Below are positions 30,794-40,096 of a stretch of 64,000 nucleotides of DNA, piece after piece. The notes under the pieces are model-generated. The model was not told the origin of the DNA. It saw only the letters and a program-made list of their open reading frames with translations, and made no database searches. Position numbers and translations under genes: made by a program. How positions within the stretch are numbered: the stretch's first letter is position 1; every line of letters begins with the position of its first letter. The stretch is from an uncultured Blautia sp. (lineage in GTDB: Bacteria > Bacillota > Clostridia > Lachnospirales > Lachnospiraceae): contig UQJE01000003.1 in NCBI GenBank assembly GCA_900541345.1, positions 11,109 to 75,108 on the forward strand, read 5' to 3'.

Positions 30794-32368
30794 ATGGCAT
30801 TTACCTTTCAGATTAACAGAGATGTAAAATTTAATCATAATGAAGGTCTTTTAGAAAAATCAGAAAAAAACCGTCCGGAGATTTTTAAGACAAAAGTAGT
30901 TCCAAAAAGAATTGTAGAGCTGGTCAAAGACGAGAAAAAGTTAAACGGCTGGGGTGTAAAAGAGGCAGATCTTTCTCCTGTAGATTTATCTTCTTTTGGA
31001 ATGCGTCGAGAGGATTCGCTTATCTTGGATTTTGGCGAACATTGTGTGGGAAGATTTTCTGTAAACATTTCCTCTGTTGGCTCTCCTATGGACGCGCCTT
31101 TATATATACGTGTCCGATTTGGGGAAATTCCGGCAGAGCTTGCAGGAGATTCTGCTTCTTACGAAGGATGGCTCAGCAAATCCTGGATTCAGGAAGAGTA
31201 TATTCATCTTGATGAGCTTCCAGCAAAATTATCACTGCCAAGAAGATACAGCTTTCGATATGTAGAACTGAAAGTTCTGGATACTTCTCCGAAATGGCAG
31301 GCGGTTTTTGAAAAACCGGAAGTAATAAAAGAAACTTCAGCAGATTACAAAAACTTAAAAGAAATTTCTTTGGAAGAAGAGCTGAAAAAAATTTATGATG
31401 TCAGTGTAAAAACTCTGGCGGAATGTATGCAGGATGTGTTTGAAGACGGACCTAAAAGAGACAGACGTCTTTGGATTGGAGATCTGCGTCTTCAGGCACT
31501 TGCAAATTATGTCACTTTTGACAATGCAGAGCTTGTAAAAAGATGTCTTTATCTGTTTGCCGCAATGAATACAACAGAAGGAAAAATTCCGGCAAATGTG
31601 TTTGTAAAGCCTTCCTGTCTTCCAGATGATACTTTCCTTTTTGATTACAGCCTTTTCTTTATTTCTGTTCTTTATGATTATGAAATGGCACATGAGGATA
31701 TGAAGTTTTTAAAAGAGCTGTTTCCGGTGGCAAAGGCGCAGATGGACTTCTCGCTTTCTATGGTAGATGAAGAAGGAAGACTTGTATGCAGGGAAGAATA
31801 TCCTGTTTTTATAGACTGGTCAAATGAATTTAACAAGGATACAGCAGGACAGGGAGTCATGATTTATGTGCTGAAACAGTTTATTGCCCTTTCGAAGATT
31901 ATGGGTGAGAAAACAGACGTATATGAAACTGTTCTTGAAAAAATGGTTTCTTACGCAAAAAAAATCCTGTTTTCTCCAGAGAGAGGAATGTTTCTCTCGG
32001 GAGAAGAACAAGAATGTAATATTGCAAGCCAGGTGTGGATGGTTCTTGCTCAAGTGATGAATGAAGAAGAAAACAGGGCAATTATGACAAGAGCTGTAAA
32101 AGAGCTGTTCCCTGTAAAAGGTATTGCAACACCTTATATGTATCATCACGTGACAGAGGCTCTTTTTGAAGCCGGGCTTAAAGAGGAGGGAATCCGTCTT
32201 TTAAAATCATACTGGGGAGAAATGCTTCGTCTTGGAGCGGATACATTCTGGGAGGCGTTTGAACCGGAAAATCCAAATTATTCTCCTTACGGAAACCCTA
32301 TAGTGAGTAGTTATTGCCATGCATGGAGCTGTACACCTGTTTATTTAATTCATAAATATCTGCTGTGA
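30794..32368 (+). CDS. GH78 alpha-L-rhamnosidase-like glycoside hydrolase
   Basis: Cytoplasmic enzyme of 524 residues (no signal peptide). The catalytic region of GH78 is visible: EDGPKRDRRLWIGDLRLQ, containing the DGxKRDRxxWxGD motif. Preceded by a beta-sandwich domain with DFGEHCVGRFSVNI and followed by the (alpha/alpha)6-barrel, including the late WEAFEPENPNYSPYG and SYCHAWSCTPVYLI. It is short for GH78 (often 850-1000 residues), lacking the extra N-terminal carbohydrate-binding domains. Likely removes terminal rhamnose from imported oligosaccharides or glycosides. Substrate inferred. Confidence 0.8.
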   Translation: MAFTFQINRDVKFNHNEGLLEKSEKNRPEIFKTKVVPKRIVELVKDEKKLNGWGVKEADLSPVDLSSFGMRREDSLILDFGEHCVGRFSVNISSVGSPMDAPLYIRVRFGEIPAELAGDSASYEGWLSKSWIQEEYIHLDELPAKLSLPRRYSFRYVELKVLDTSPKWQAVFEKPEVIKETSADYKNLKEISLEEELKKIYDVSVKTLAECMQDVFEDGPKRDRRLWIGDLRLQALANYVTFDNAELVKRCLYLFAAMNTTEGKIPANVFVKPSCLPDDTFLFDYSLFFISVLYDYEMAHEDMKFLKELFPVAKAQMDFSLSMVDEEGRLVCREEYPVFIDWSNEFNKDTAGQGVMIYVLKQFIALSKIMGEKTDVYETVLEKMVSYAKKILFSPERGMFLSGEEQECNIASQVWMVLAQVMNEEENRAIMTRAVKELFPVKGIATPYMYHHVTEALFEAGLKEEGIRLLKSYWGEMLRLGADTFWEAFEPENPNYSPYGNPIVSSYCHAWSCTPVYLIHKYLL

Positions 32369-32407
32369 TGCAGGAGAAATTGTCCGACATCTTATAACAG
32401 AAATATT

Positions 32408-32469
32408 AACAGAATCAGAAGCATTTGCTGCAGGGAGCATATCCCCGGGAAATGGCTTCTGATTCTGTT
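32408..32469. terminator. Inverted repeat overlapping the 3' end of the MBL gene
   Basis: AACAGAATCAGAAGC (32408-32422) pairs perfectly with GCTTCTGATTCTGTT (32455-32469) across a 32-base loop that contains the MBL stop region. It lies between convergent genes and probably acts as a two-way terminator, although T-runs are weak. Confidence 0.55.
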
Positions 32470-33512
32470 ATTTGAGAAGCTTTATCGGGATTCATGCGTC
32501 CGCAGTCGGGAATACTGTGGTATTTGTCTCCTGTTGCAGGAATCCAGACCACAGAACCGGAGGAACTATGCGGCTGCTCTGGTGAACCAGAGGAATATTC
32601 AGAAGACGGTACAGATATTTCAGAGGAGGAATCTCCTGAGGAATAATCATTGCACGGCTCCTGATCCCATGAAATATTTTTTCCGTCAGAGAGGGCAACA
32701 ACTGTACCCTGCTTATCTGTGCGAAAAACCGGAATGTTCATGGAAGAAAGACGTTCCATAGTATTGGCAGAAGGATGCCCGTACTTGTTTTCTGCTCCGC
32801 AGCTTATTACTGCCCAGGAAGGGGTGGAAGCCTCGAGAAAATCCCAGGTTGTGGAACTGGAAGAGCCGTGGTGACCAAGGGAGAGAACATCGCAGTCAAG
32901 GCTTACACCGGTACTTATCATGTCCTGTTCGCTTGTCTCTTCCGCGTCTCCTGTAAAAAGAAAGCTGTTGTTTCCGTTTATAAGACGGATTACTACAGAA
33001 TTTTCATTGCTGTCGTTCGGGTCAATTCCGGAAGGTGCAAGGACAGTAAAGCTTCCTGTTCCAAAGGAAAAAGTATCTCCAGGTTTTGGGTACTGAATGG
33101 AAATGGCGTTTGCAGTTGCTGCATTTACAAAATCCATATATAAATCAGTACCCTGGTAGTAGTCTGCCCCTAGAATGTTTTCTACAGAAAAGTTCTGAAG
33201 GCATTTTAAAAGTCCTCCCAGATGGTCTGCATCATAGTGGGAAGAAATCATATAGTCAATGTTTTCTACATTTTGGTTGTGAAGATATTCTACTACTTCA
33301 TCACTGTGGCTGGTATCGCCTCCGTCATAGAGAAGGTTTTCTCCACCGGACTGAACAAGAATGGATAGTCCCTGCCCAACGTCCAAAAAGTGAACCGCCA
33401 TATCTTGCGTGCCGCTCTCTGCCTGGACAGGAAGGGTTCTTGCAGGGGACAAAAGAGTGAGAGCAAGAAGAAGTGGAAGAAAAAGTGAAAGACGTTTCTT
33501 TTTGTGCTTCAT
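32415..33512 (-). CDS. Secreted ComEC-like metallo-beta-lactamase-fold hydrolase
   Basis: Protein of 365 residues with an N-terminal signal peptide (LSLFLPLLLALTLLSPARTLPVQA). The metallo-beta-lactamase domain shows the metal motif SSHYDADHLGGLL and the later GHHGSSSSTTWDFLE, as in the competence protein ComEC's extracellular domain. A Ser-rich linker leads to a C-terminal cysteine motif domain (YHSIPDCGRMNPDKASQITE; GYAPCSKCF), a small zinc-binding module commonly attached to these proteins in clostridia. Possibly an extracellular nuclease. RBS GGAGAA before the ATG. Confidence 0.83.
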   Translation of the reverse strand: MKHKKKRLSLFLPLLLALTLLSPARTLPVQAESGTQDMAVHFLDVGQGLSILVQSGGENLLYDGGDTSHSDEVVEYLHNQNVENIDYMISSHYDADHLGGLLKCLQNFSVENILGADYYQGTDLYMDFVNAATANAISIQYPKPGDTFSFGTGSFTVLAPSGIDPNDSNENSVVIRLINGNNSFLFTGDAEETSEQDMISTGVSLDCDVLSLGHHGSSSSTTWDFLEASTPSWAVISCGAENKYGHPSANTMERLSSMNIPVFRTDKQGTVVALSDGKNISWDQEPCNDYSSGDSSSEISVPSSEYSSGSPEQPHSSSGSVVWIPATGDKYHSIPDCGRMNPDKASQITESEAISRGYAPCSKCF

Positions 33513-33540
33513 GATAAAATTCTCCTTTTTGTAAACATAA

Positions 33541-33575
33541 AAAAGCTTCAGGAATGTAACATTCCCAAAGCTTTT
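33541..33575 (-). terminator. Terminator of ssrA
   Basis: On the minus strand AAAAGCTTTGGGAATG pairs with CATTCCTGAAGCTTTT, then T-rich sequence; it begins 3 bases past the mature tmRNA end. Confidence 0.8.
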
Positions 33576-33577
33576 AG

Positions 33578-33923
33578 TGGACCTGGCGGGAATCGAACCC
33601 GCGTCCGAAAGCCTATCCCCTCAGGCATCTCCCATCACAGTCGCTGTTTTAACATTCCCTTAGTAGCACGCCCACCGACAGGCTTACTGCTTCAGTAGCT
33701 TCATAATACATCTACCGGGGCAAAGCTTACCCGGCAAGGTTTCTCACATAGTTGGCGCCAGATTCCTAAAGTGTGAGTGCTTCAGGGCTGACGAGCAGCA
33801 ATTAGGCTGCTAACGCGTACTGTTCGTCTGCGTTTATATTTAGGTTCCCGGTTGGTGCGCAGTCCAGGAGTCTGCGGATGGCTTCCCAAGCTTCAAAACC
33901 CCCGTCGAAACCAGTACAAGCCC
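33578..33923 (-). ncRNA. ssrA: Transfer-messenger RNA (tmRNA)
   Basis: Rescues stalled ribosomes and tags their products for degradation. The 5' end GGGCTTG pairs with the 3' CAGGTCC to make the 7-bp acceptor stem, including the G3-U70 pair recognised by alanyl-tRNA synthetase. GGTTTCGACGGGGG after the 5' strand and the T-arm GCGGGTTCGATTCCCGC are diagnostic. The discriminator A is followed by CTA, so CCA must be added enzymatically. The tag frame (33834-33802) encodes NADEQYALAA and a stop, after the alanine supplied by the tmRNA itself. Length about 346. A consensus promoter lies upstream. Confidence 0.95.
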
Positions 33924-33988
33924 GAAGACTTCACAGAAAATTCTGTGCTGGAAAACAGACGAAAGGGCAGAAATCTGCCTGTTATTTT

Positions 33989-34017
33989 ATTATAGGCACA
34001 TATGTTTGAGTTGTCAA
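33989..34017 (-). promoter_or_regulatory. Consensus promoter of ssrA
   Basis: On the minus strand TTGACA (34017-34012) and TATAAT (33994-33989) with 17-base spacing, a perfect sigma-A promoter. The 5' leader of about 60 bases holds two small hairpins (GGCAGAAATCTGCC and CACAGAAAATTCTGTG), probably removed during maturation. Confidence 0.85.
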
Positions 34018-34121
34018 GGATGATTTTTTGAGAAATTCTTACAATCGTTCACAGAAGGAACATATTTCTCTGTTATAGTACAAATACAGAAGAGACGAAT
34101 GAATAAATGGAGGGACAGAGA

Positions 34122-34802
34122 ATGGACGCATTAAAAATCCTTGTAGTAGATGATGAAAGTCGTATGAGAAAGCTGGTAAAAGATTTCCTTACCAGAAAAA
34201 ATTTTCAAGTTCTGGAAGCAGGAAACGGAGAAGAGGCAATGGATATTTTTTATCGGGAAAAAGATATTAACTTGATTATTCTTGATGTAATGATGCCTAA
34301 AATGGACGGTTGGGAAGTGTGTCGGGAAATACGGAAGACATCAAAAGTCCCGATTATTATGCTGACAGCGAGAAGTGACGAGAGAGATGAGCTCTTAGGC
34401 TTTGAACTTGGAGTAGACGAATATATCTCCAAGCCGTTCAGCCCCAAAATCCTTGTAGCGAGGGTAGAGGCAATTCTTCGAAGAACAGGACAGAGTAATC
34501 CGGAAGATGTGATTTCCAGTGGAGGAATTGTCATTGATAAAGCCGCGCATATTGCTTCTGTAGATGGAGTGCCAATGGAATTGAGTTTTAAGGAATTTGA
34601 ACTTCTCACATATTTCCTTGAAAATGAAGGTATCGCTCTTTCCAGAGAAAAAATCTTAAATTCTGTGTGGAATTATGATTACTTCGGAGATGCAAGAACC
34701 ATCGATACTCATGTAAAGAAACTGAGAAGTAAAATGGGAAATAAAGGTGAATATATTAAAACCGTATGGGGAATGGGCTATAAGTTTGAGGTGGAAGAAT
34801 GA
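34122..34802 (+). CDS. OmpR-type response regulator
   Basis: Regulator of 226 residues: receiver domain (VVDDESRMR; LIILDVMMPKMDG with the phosphorylated Asp; SKPFSPKILVARV with the switch Lys) and winged-helix output domain ending KTVWGMGYKFEVEE. ATG 34122 is used because GGAGGGA lies 7 bases before it; ATG 34107 lacks a site. Overlaps its kinase by 4 bases (ATGA). Possibly a ResD/YycF-like global regulator; target genes not evident. Confidence 0.9.
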   Translation: MDALKILVVDDESRMRKLVKDFLTRKNFQVLEAGNGEEAMDIFYREKDINLIILDVMMPKMDGWEVCREIRKTSKVPIIMLTARSDERDELLGFELGVDEYISKPFSPKILVARVEAILRRTGQSNPEDVISSGGIVIDKAAHIASVDGVPMELSFKEFELLTYFLENEGIALSREKILNSVWNYDYFGDARTIDTHVKKLRSKMGNKGEYIKTVWGMGYKFEVEE

Positions 34803-36319
34803 CAAGTCCGGAGAAAAAGGAGGCAGGAAAGAAAGGAAAGAAATTTCATACCCTGCGCCATCAAATTTCTATGATTTTTACAGCAGTTCTTCTATTTTCC
34901 ATCGTAACAATTACGGTTATCAACGGATTTTTTCTGGAAAAATATTATATTTCTCAGAAAGTAGAGATGCTTCTTCAGGCAGAGGCAACTTTGAGTAAGC
35001 TGGATATAGAGGCAATTCTTGAAAAGGGAGATGTTTCTGTTGCAGATGAAATTGGCAGGGACAGTGCCAGAAACAATTTTTCCTGGGTTATTACAGACGA
35101 AGCAAACAGCTTTGAATACGGCTGGGGAGAAAGCAAAGATATGCTCCGTGTCCGTCTGTTTGGATATATTTACGATTTGGAGCAGGATAAACCGAAAGGG
35201 AAAATATTACGGAAAGCAGATAATTGTACAATTCAGCAGATTCATGACAGATTTGCGGGAATGGATTATGTGGAGTGTTGGGGCCAATTTGACAACGGAT
35301 ACTATTATCTTATCCGTACTCCGCTTGAAAGTATCCGGGAAAGTGCAGGAATTTCCAATAAGTTTTATTTCTTTGTTGGAATTGTGATCGTGCTGTTCAG
35401 CGGAATGATTATTATGATATTTACAAATAAGATTACAAATCCAATCAGTGAGCTCACAAAGCTTTCCAGAAGAATGTCGGATTTGGATTTTGATGCCAGA
35501 TATGAAAGCAGTGTGGGCAACGAAATTGATCTTCTGGGAGAGAGCTTTAACAGAATGTCAGAGCAGTTGGAAAATACCATATCCGAATTGAAATCTGCAA
35601 ATATCAAGCTTCAGAAGGATATTGAGGATAAGGTAAAAATTGATAAAATGCGAAAGGAATTTCTGGATAATGTTTCCCATGAGCTGAAGACTCCGATTGC
35701 TCTTATTCAGGGATATGCAGAAGGTCTAAAAGAAAATATTTCTGATGATCCGGAGAGCAGAGAATTCTATTGTGATGTTATTATGGATGAGTCTGCAAAA
35801 ATGAATAAGCTGGTTAAAAATCTGCTTGTTTTAAATCAACTGGAATCCGGCAAGGATGAGACAGTAATGGAGAGGTTTGATATTGTATCGCTTATCCAGG
35901 GAGTCCTCCAGACAATGGATATTATGATTCAGCAAAAGGAAGCTGCTGTAATCTTCCAGGAGCAGGCACCTGTCTATGTATGGGCGGATGAATTTAAGGT
36001 AGAAGAGGTTGTGACAAATTATGTGAGCAATGCTTTAAATCACCTGGAAGGAGAACGGCAGATTGAGTTGAAGCTTCAAATGGAAGGGGAAAAAGTGAAA
36101 GTATCTGTTTTTAATACAGGAAATCCCATTCCGGAGGAAGATATTCCGAATCTCTGGAGTAAATTTTATAAGGTGGATAAGGCAAGGACAAGAGAGTATG
36201 GAGGAAGTGGAATCGGTCTTTCTATTGTAAAGGCAATCATGGAGGGAATGAATCAGGAATTCGGAGTGCAGAATTATGAAAACGGAGTGGAATTCTGGTT
36301 CACTCTTGACAGGAAATAG
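34799..36319 (+). CDS. Sensor histidine kinase with HAMP domain
   Basis: Kinase of 506 residues, partner of the regulator just upstream. Two membrane helices (about residues 23-45 and 182-205) flank an extracytoplasmic domain of about 140 residues. A HAMP domain (NKITNPISELTKLSRRMSDL) follows, then the H-box FLDNVSHELKTPIALIQGYAEG, N-box VVTNYVSNALNH, and GGSGIGLSIVKAIMEGM. The stop lies 127 bases before the uracil-DNA glycosylase start. Stimulus unknown. Confidence 0.9.
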   Translation: MTSPEKKEAGKKGKKFHTLRHQISMIFTAVLLFSIVTITVINGFFLEKYYISQKVEMLLQAEATLSKLDIEAILEKGDVSVADEIGRDSARNNFSWVITDEANSFEYGWGESKDMLRVRLFGYIYDLEQDKPKGKILRKADNCTIQQIHDRFAGMDYVECWGQFDNGYYYLIRTPLESIRESAGISNKFYFFVGIVIVLFSGMIIMIFTNKITNPISELTKLSRRMSDLDFDARYESSVGNEIDLLGESFNRMSEQLENTISELKSANIKLQKDIEDKVKIDKMRKEFLDNVSHELKTPIALIQGYAEGLKENISDDPESREFYCDVIMDESAKMNKLVKNLLVLNQLESGKDETVMERFDIVSLIQGVLQTMDIMIQQKEAAVIFQEQAPVYVWADEFKVEEVVTNYVSNALNHLEGERQIELKLQMEGEKVKVSVFNTGNPIPEEDIPNLWSKFYKVDKARTREYGGSGIGLSIVKAIMEGMNQEFGVQNYENGVEFWFTLDRK

Positions 36320-36445
36320 AATTTTATGGTAAGAAAAGCAGGCAGAAGTGAAGAAAGTTCTTTGCAACTGTCTGTTTTTGCGTTATACTGTAACAATGGA
36401 ATTATGAAAATGGCGAAATATGCGCCGGACAAAGAGGTGAATTAC

Positions 36446-37120
36446 ATGGCTCCCATTTCAGGAGACTGGCTGGAGGCTCTGAAAGATGAGTTTCATAAGC
36501 CATATTATGCAAAATTATATAAAACGGTAAATGAAGAGTACAGAACAGGAAAAGTTTTTCCGCCGCCGGATGAGATGTTTAATGCTTTTCATTTTACTCC
36601 GCTTCATGAGGTAAAGGTAGTGATTCTGGGACAGGATCCTTATCATAATGATGGACAGGCACATGGTCTTTGTTTTTCTGTGAAAAAAGGAGTGGAAACG
36701 CCGCCTTCTCTTGTTAATATTTATCAGGAACTCCATGATGACTGCGGTTGTTATATTCCCAATAACGGGTATCTGGAAAAATGGGCGCATCAGGGAGTTC
36801 TGCTTTTGAATACAGTACTTACTGTTCGGGCGCATCAGGCAAATTCCCACAGAGGCATTGGTTGGGAGCAGTTTACAGATGCTGCGATTCGGGTTTTGAA
36901 TGAACAGGACAGACCTATTGTGTTTCTTTTGTGGGGACGACCTGCACAGACGAAGCATATGATGCTGAATAATCCAAATCATCTTGTTCTGGAAGCGCCT
37001 CACCCAAGTCCACTTTCTGCTTACAGAGGATTTTTTGGCTGCAGACATTTCAGCCAGACAAACGCTTTTTTGAAAGAGCATGGCATTGCACCAATTGACT
37101 GGCAGATTGAAAACATTTAA
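36446..37120 (+). CDS. ung: Uracil-DNA glycosylase, family 1
   Basis: Removes uracil from DNA, starting base excision repair (224 residues, usual size). Catalytic motif GQDPYHNDGQAHGLCFSV with the water-activating Asp, uracil-recognition region LLLNTVLTVRAHQANSHRG, and the DNA-intercalation loop HPSPLSAYRGFFGC are all intact. ATG 36446 is preferred because AGAGGTGA precedes it. Ends 19 bases before the flippase gene, so probably cotranscribed. Confidence 0.95.
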   Translation: MAPISGDWLEALKDEFHKPYYAKLYKTVNEEYRTGKVFPPPDEMFNAFHFTPLHEVKVVILGQDPYHNDGQAHGLCFSVKKGVETPPSLVNIYQELHDDCGCYIPNNGYLEKWAHQGVLLLNTVLTVRAHQANSHRGIGWEQFTDAAIRVLNEQDRPIVFLLWGRPAQTKHMMLNNPNHLVLEAPHPSPLSAYRGFFGCRHFSQTNAFLKEHGIAPIDWQIENI

Positions 37121-37139
37121 AAGAGGAAAACGGATTGTA

Positions 37140-38762
37140 ATGAGTAAAAAAAATGACAACACACTTGTAAAAAACGCATCGTTTCTGATGATTGCGGCGC
37201 TGATTTCCAAGATTATCGGAATGCTTTATAAAAGCCCCCTTTCTACTACTCTTGGAAGTCAGAGTTTTGCGCTTTTCCAGTATGCTCAGAATGCGTATTT
37301 CATTCTTCTTATGATTGCGTCATTCAGCATTCCCCAGGCAGTATCGAAAATCATGGCGGAAAAGATTGCGTTTAAGAGGTACAGAGATGCTCAGAAGGTA
37401 TTTTACTGTGCCCTTCTTTATGCGGTAATCGCTGGTGGCATTGTAGCTCTCTTCTGTCTTTTTGGAGCTTCCGTTATGGTTCCGGACAAAATGGCGGGTG
37501 CAAGGCTTGCGCTTCAGATGCTCGCGCCGACGATTTTTCTTTCAGGAATACTGGGAGTGTTCCGCGGATATTTTCAGGCATACAGAAATATGATGCCGAC
37601 TTCCCTTTCGCAGATTATAGAGCAGATTTTTGTGGCTGTCTTTGCCCTTCTCATGTCTTCTCTTATGATTTCTTCCCACAGCGGAAAAGGAGAGAAAGTA
37701 ATCGAGAGCTGGGGAGCAGCGGGAGCTACTATGGGAACGGGAGTCGGAGTTCTGGCAGCTCTTCTGTTTATGATTTTTGTGTACTGCATTAACAGAAAGG
37801 TCATTCGAAAAAAGATAAGAAGAGACCGGGTATCTGTAAATGAAAGTACCTCACAGGTAATGAAAACCATTATCCTGATTGTAATGCCGATTATTTTCAG
37901 TGCATTTATTTATAATGTAAACGGATATATCAACAGCTATATGTATACGGATATTCTGGGAAAAAGAGGAATGGATGAAACAGTTCTTCAGACCCTTTAT
38001 GCAGAGTATGGTTATTTCATGACGCTAATTAATATTCCTCTGACACTTGCAAGTACAGCTCCGACATCCATGATACCGGAGGTTTCAGCCCATTATGCAA
38101 TGCACGACAGAAAAGGTGCAAATGAAAAAATTGACAGGGCAACCTGGATTAGCATGATCATCTCCATTCCGGCAGCAGTAGGCCTTGCCGTTCTTTCAGG
38201 GCCTGTTACAAGACTGATATTCGGAGAGACAAACGGAGTGGCAGCGAAGCTTTTAATTATTGGAGGAATCACAATTATTTTAAACGGAAACTCCAATATT
38301 TCAAACGGTGTTTTACAGGGGATCGGAAAGCCGAATATTCCTATGATTCATGCGGCTATTGCCCTTGGGGCAGACGTAATCGTTATGGCACTTCTCCTGC
38401 TTCTTACAGATCTTGGAGTATATGCCATTGTACTTTCAATGGTTGTATATGCAGTTGTAATGTGTCTTTTAAATGAGAGGGCAATGAAGAAGTATATGCG
38501 TCATAAAAATCCTTGGAAAAAAGCGTATCTCTATCCGCTGATTGCATCTATTCCAATGGGACTTGTGGCGGGCGGCGTATATTACGGACTTTATTTACTT
38601 GTTCCGTCCAACTTTCTCTGTCTCTGCGTATCTGTAGTGTTGGCGGTGATTGTATATTTTGGAGTATACCTTTTTGTGAGCAGGCCTTCCAAAGAAGAAC
38701 TGTTTATGCTGCCGGGAGGACGGATTCTTTATCGAGTGGCAGGAAAAATGAATTTAATATAG
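37140..38762 (+). CDS. Polysaccharide/lipid II flippase, SpoVB-MurJ-like
   Basis: Membrane protein of 540 residues with about 14 hydrophobic segments, MOP exporter superfamily. N-terminal NASFLMIAALISKIIGMLYKSPL and the repeats GVFRGYFQAYRNMMPTSLSQIIEQ, STAPTSMIPEVSAHYAMHD and NGVLQGIGKPNIPMIHAAIALG resemble stage V sporulation protein B and related flippases that move peptidoglycan or polysaccharide precursors. The ATG follows AAGAGGAAAA. SpoVB versus MurJ/Wzx function cannot be decided from sequence. Ends at a strong terminator. Confidence 0.83.
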   Translation: MSKKNDNTLVKNASFLMIAALISKIIGMLYKSPLSTTLGSQSFALFQYAQNAYFILLMIASFSIPQAVSKIMAEKIAFKRYRDAQKVFYCALLYAVIAGGIVALFCLFGASVMVPDKMAGARLALQMLAPTIFLSGILGVFRGYFQAYRNMMPTSLSQIIEQIFVAVFALLMSSLMISSHSGKGEKVIESWGAAGATMGTGVGVLAALLFMIFVYCINRKVIRKKIRRDRVSVNESTSQVMKTIILIVMPIIFSAFIYNVNGYINSYMYTDILGKRGMDETVLQTLYAEYGYFMTLINIPLTLASTAPTSMIPEVSAHYAMHDRKGANEKIDRATWISMIISIPAAVGLAVLSGPVTRLIFGETNGVAAKLLIIGGITIILNGNSNISNGVLQGIGKPNIPMIHAAIALGADVIVMALLLLLTDLGVYAIVLSMVVYAVVMCLLNERAMKKYMRHKNPWKKAYLYPLIASIPMGLVAGGVYYGLYLLVPSNFLCLCVSVVLAVIVYFGVYLFVSRPSKEELFMLPGGRILYRVAGKMNLI

Positions 38763-38770
38763 AAATAAAT

Positions 38771-38818
38771 AAAAACACAGTCTGAAAAGCAGGAAATGCT
38801 CACAGACTGTGTTTTTTT
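38771..38818 (+). terminator. Intrinsic terminator after the flippase gene
   Basis: AAAACACAGTCTG pairs with CAGACTGTGTTTT, followed by additional T; a 16-18-base loop. It may also terminate the convergent lacI-type gene. Confidence 0.85.
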
Positions 38819-38839
38819 GAGTGCGATTTAAACAATACA

Positions 38840-39838
38840 TTAAGAAGTTTTACATTCCCCTGTGGAGCCCCTTTCAATAAGCTGGGCGTGAAGAAGAATC
38901 GTTCCGATAGACACGTTATTTAAAAGGCTGTTTATGGCATAATACCCACACTTTCCAAGTTCTGTTCTGTCCTGACGGACAGTAGTAAGCGGCGGAGAAG
39001 TATAAGCGCACATGGGCAGATCATCGAAACCGATAATACTTAAATCTTTGGGAATGTGGTATCCGAGCTGTTGGCACTGAATCATGGCTGCGTTGGCAAT
39101 CAGATCATGACTGCAGATAACGGCAGTCATTCCCATTTTTAAAAATCTGGATAAATGTTTTTCCACACATTGGGTAATATAATAAGAAGCGCCTGCCCAA
39201 TCTGCTTCCGCGCGCAATCCATTTTGTTTCATGGCGTGAAAAAAGGCTTTGTGGCGTACCTGCATAACATGTGAGCCGAGAGCACTGCTTAAGTATCCGA
39301 TTTTTTTATGCCCCTGTTTTTTCAGGCAGGAGACGGCAAGTTCCATTCCTTCGTTATTGTCAATTCCGATAGAAGAAATAAAAGGATTGGCAGGAATGTA
39401 ATTATCGTACAGAACAGCGGGAGTGTGGCTTGTCTCAAAATCCTTCATCCAAGGATCGGCTAAAGAAAAGCCGAGGACAAGGGCACCTACATAATTGTTT
39501 TGAAGCATAAAAACGTCGTAAGGCGTTTTTTTCTGGAATGGAATCGTCATAGGAACGACTTCCACTGCAAAACCTGCAGGTTCTGCCATCTGGCGGAAAC
39601 CGATAATAAAGTCGTATCCAAACTGATGAGACTCCTCATATTCCATATTTTCTATAAGAACACAGAGCTTCGGGGCGGTATCTTTTTTTCTTCGAAGTTT
39701 TGTGTATCCCATTTCTACTGCAGTATCTAGAATTGTTTTTCGTAATGTTTCGCTAATGTCAGGGGCATTATTAATCGCCTTTGAGACGGTTCCTTTAGAA
39801 ACCCCAAGTTTATCAGCAATATCCTGTATTGTTGCCAT
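38840..39838 (-). CDS. LacI/GalR family repressor of the maltodextrin operon
   Basis: Repressor of 332 residues. Helix-turn-helix and hinge are clear (MATIQDIADKLGVSKGTVSKAI), followed by a periplasmic-binding-protein-like effector domain (LVLGFSLADPWM; VISIIGFDDLPMC-type segment; TTVRQDRTELGKCGYYAINSLL). ATG 39838 is used since the alignable start is MATIQDIA; 11 upstream codons are dispensable. It is divergent from malE, with 258 bases between, and is the presumed repressor (MalR-like), inactivated by maltose or maltodextrin. Autoregulation is possible because a GTTTCG motif lies near both promoters. Confidence 0.88.
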   Translation of the reverse strand: MATIQDIADKLGVSKGTVSKAINNAPDISETLRKTILDTAVEMGYTKLRRKKDTAPKLCVLIENMEYEESHQFGYDFIIGFRQMAEPAGFAVEVVPMTIPFQKKTPYDVFMLQNNYVGALVLGFSLADPWMKDFETSHTPAVLYDNYIPANPFISSIGIDNNEGMELAVSCLKKQGHKKIGYLSSALGSHVMQVRHKAFFHAMKQNGLRAEADWAGASYYITQCVEKHLSRFLKMGMTAVICSHDLIANAAMIQCQQLGYHIPKDLSIIGFDDLPMCAYTSPPLTTVRQDRTELGKCGYYAINSLLNNVSIGTILLHAQLIERGSTGECKTS

Positions 39839-39885
39839 AGCATATGCCTTTCTTTCATTTTGAAGAATCAAGATGGATTTTATTT

Positions 39886-39937
39886 ATTATATCAAATCAA
39901 AAGAAAAAAATCAATTCTTTTCACTTGTTTAGTTTCG
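39886..39937 (-). promoter_or_regulatory. Promoter of the LacI-type repressor gene
   Basis: On the minus strand TTGATT (39914-39909) and TATAAT (39891-39886), 17-base spacing. A GTTTCG element at 39932-39937 just upstream has its reverse complement twice near the malE promoter. Confidence 0.55.
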
Positions 39938-40026
39938 GTAAATAAGAAAAATCAAAGTGAATATGTAAAAAGTGCACAAAAATAATGAATAAAAACTGTA
40001 GAAAACGGAGAAAGTAATCTGAGATA

Positions 40027-40081
40027 TTGACGTTTTTTGTGAAGTGAGGTATATTACAAATAACGAAACAAAACGAAACAA
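40027..40081 (+). promoter_or_regulatory. Promoter and tandem 10-base repeat upstream of malE
   Basis: TTGACG (40027-40032) and TATATT (40050-40055), 17-base spacing. Immediately downstream, at the expected transcription start, AACGAAACAA occurs twice in direct tandem (40062-40071 and 40072-40081). These are candidate operator half-sites for the divergently encoded repressor. Confidence 0.6.
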
Positions 40082-40096
40082 ATTGGAGGAAAAAAG

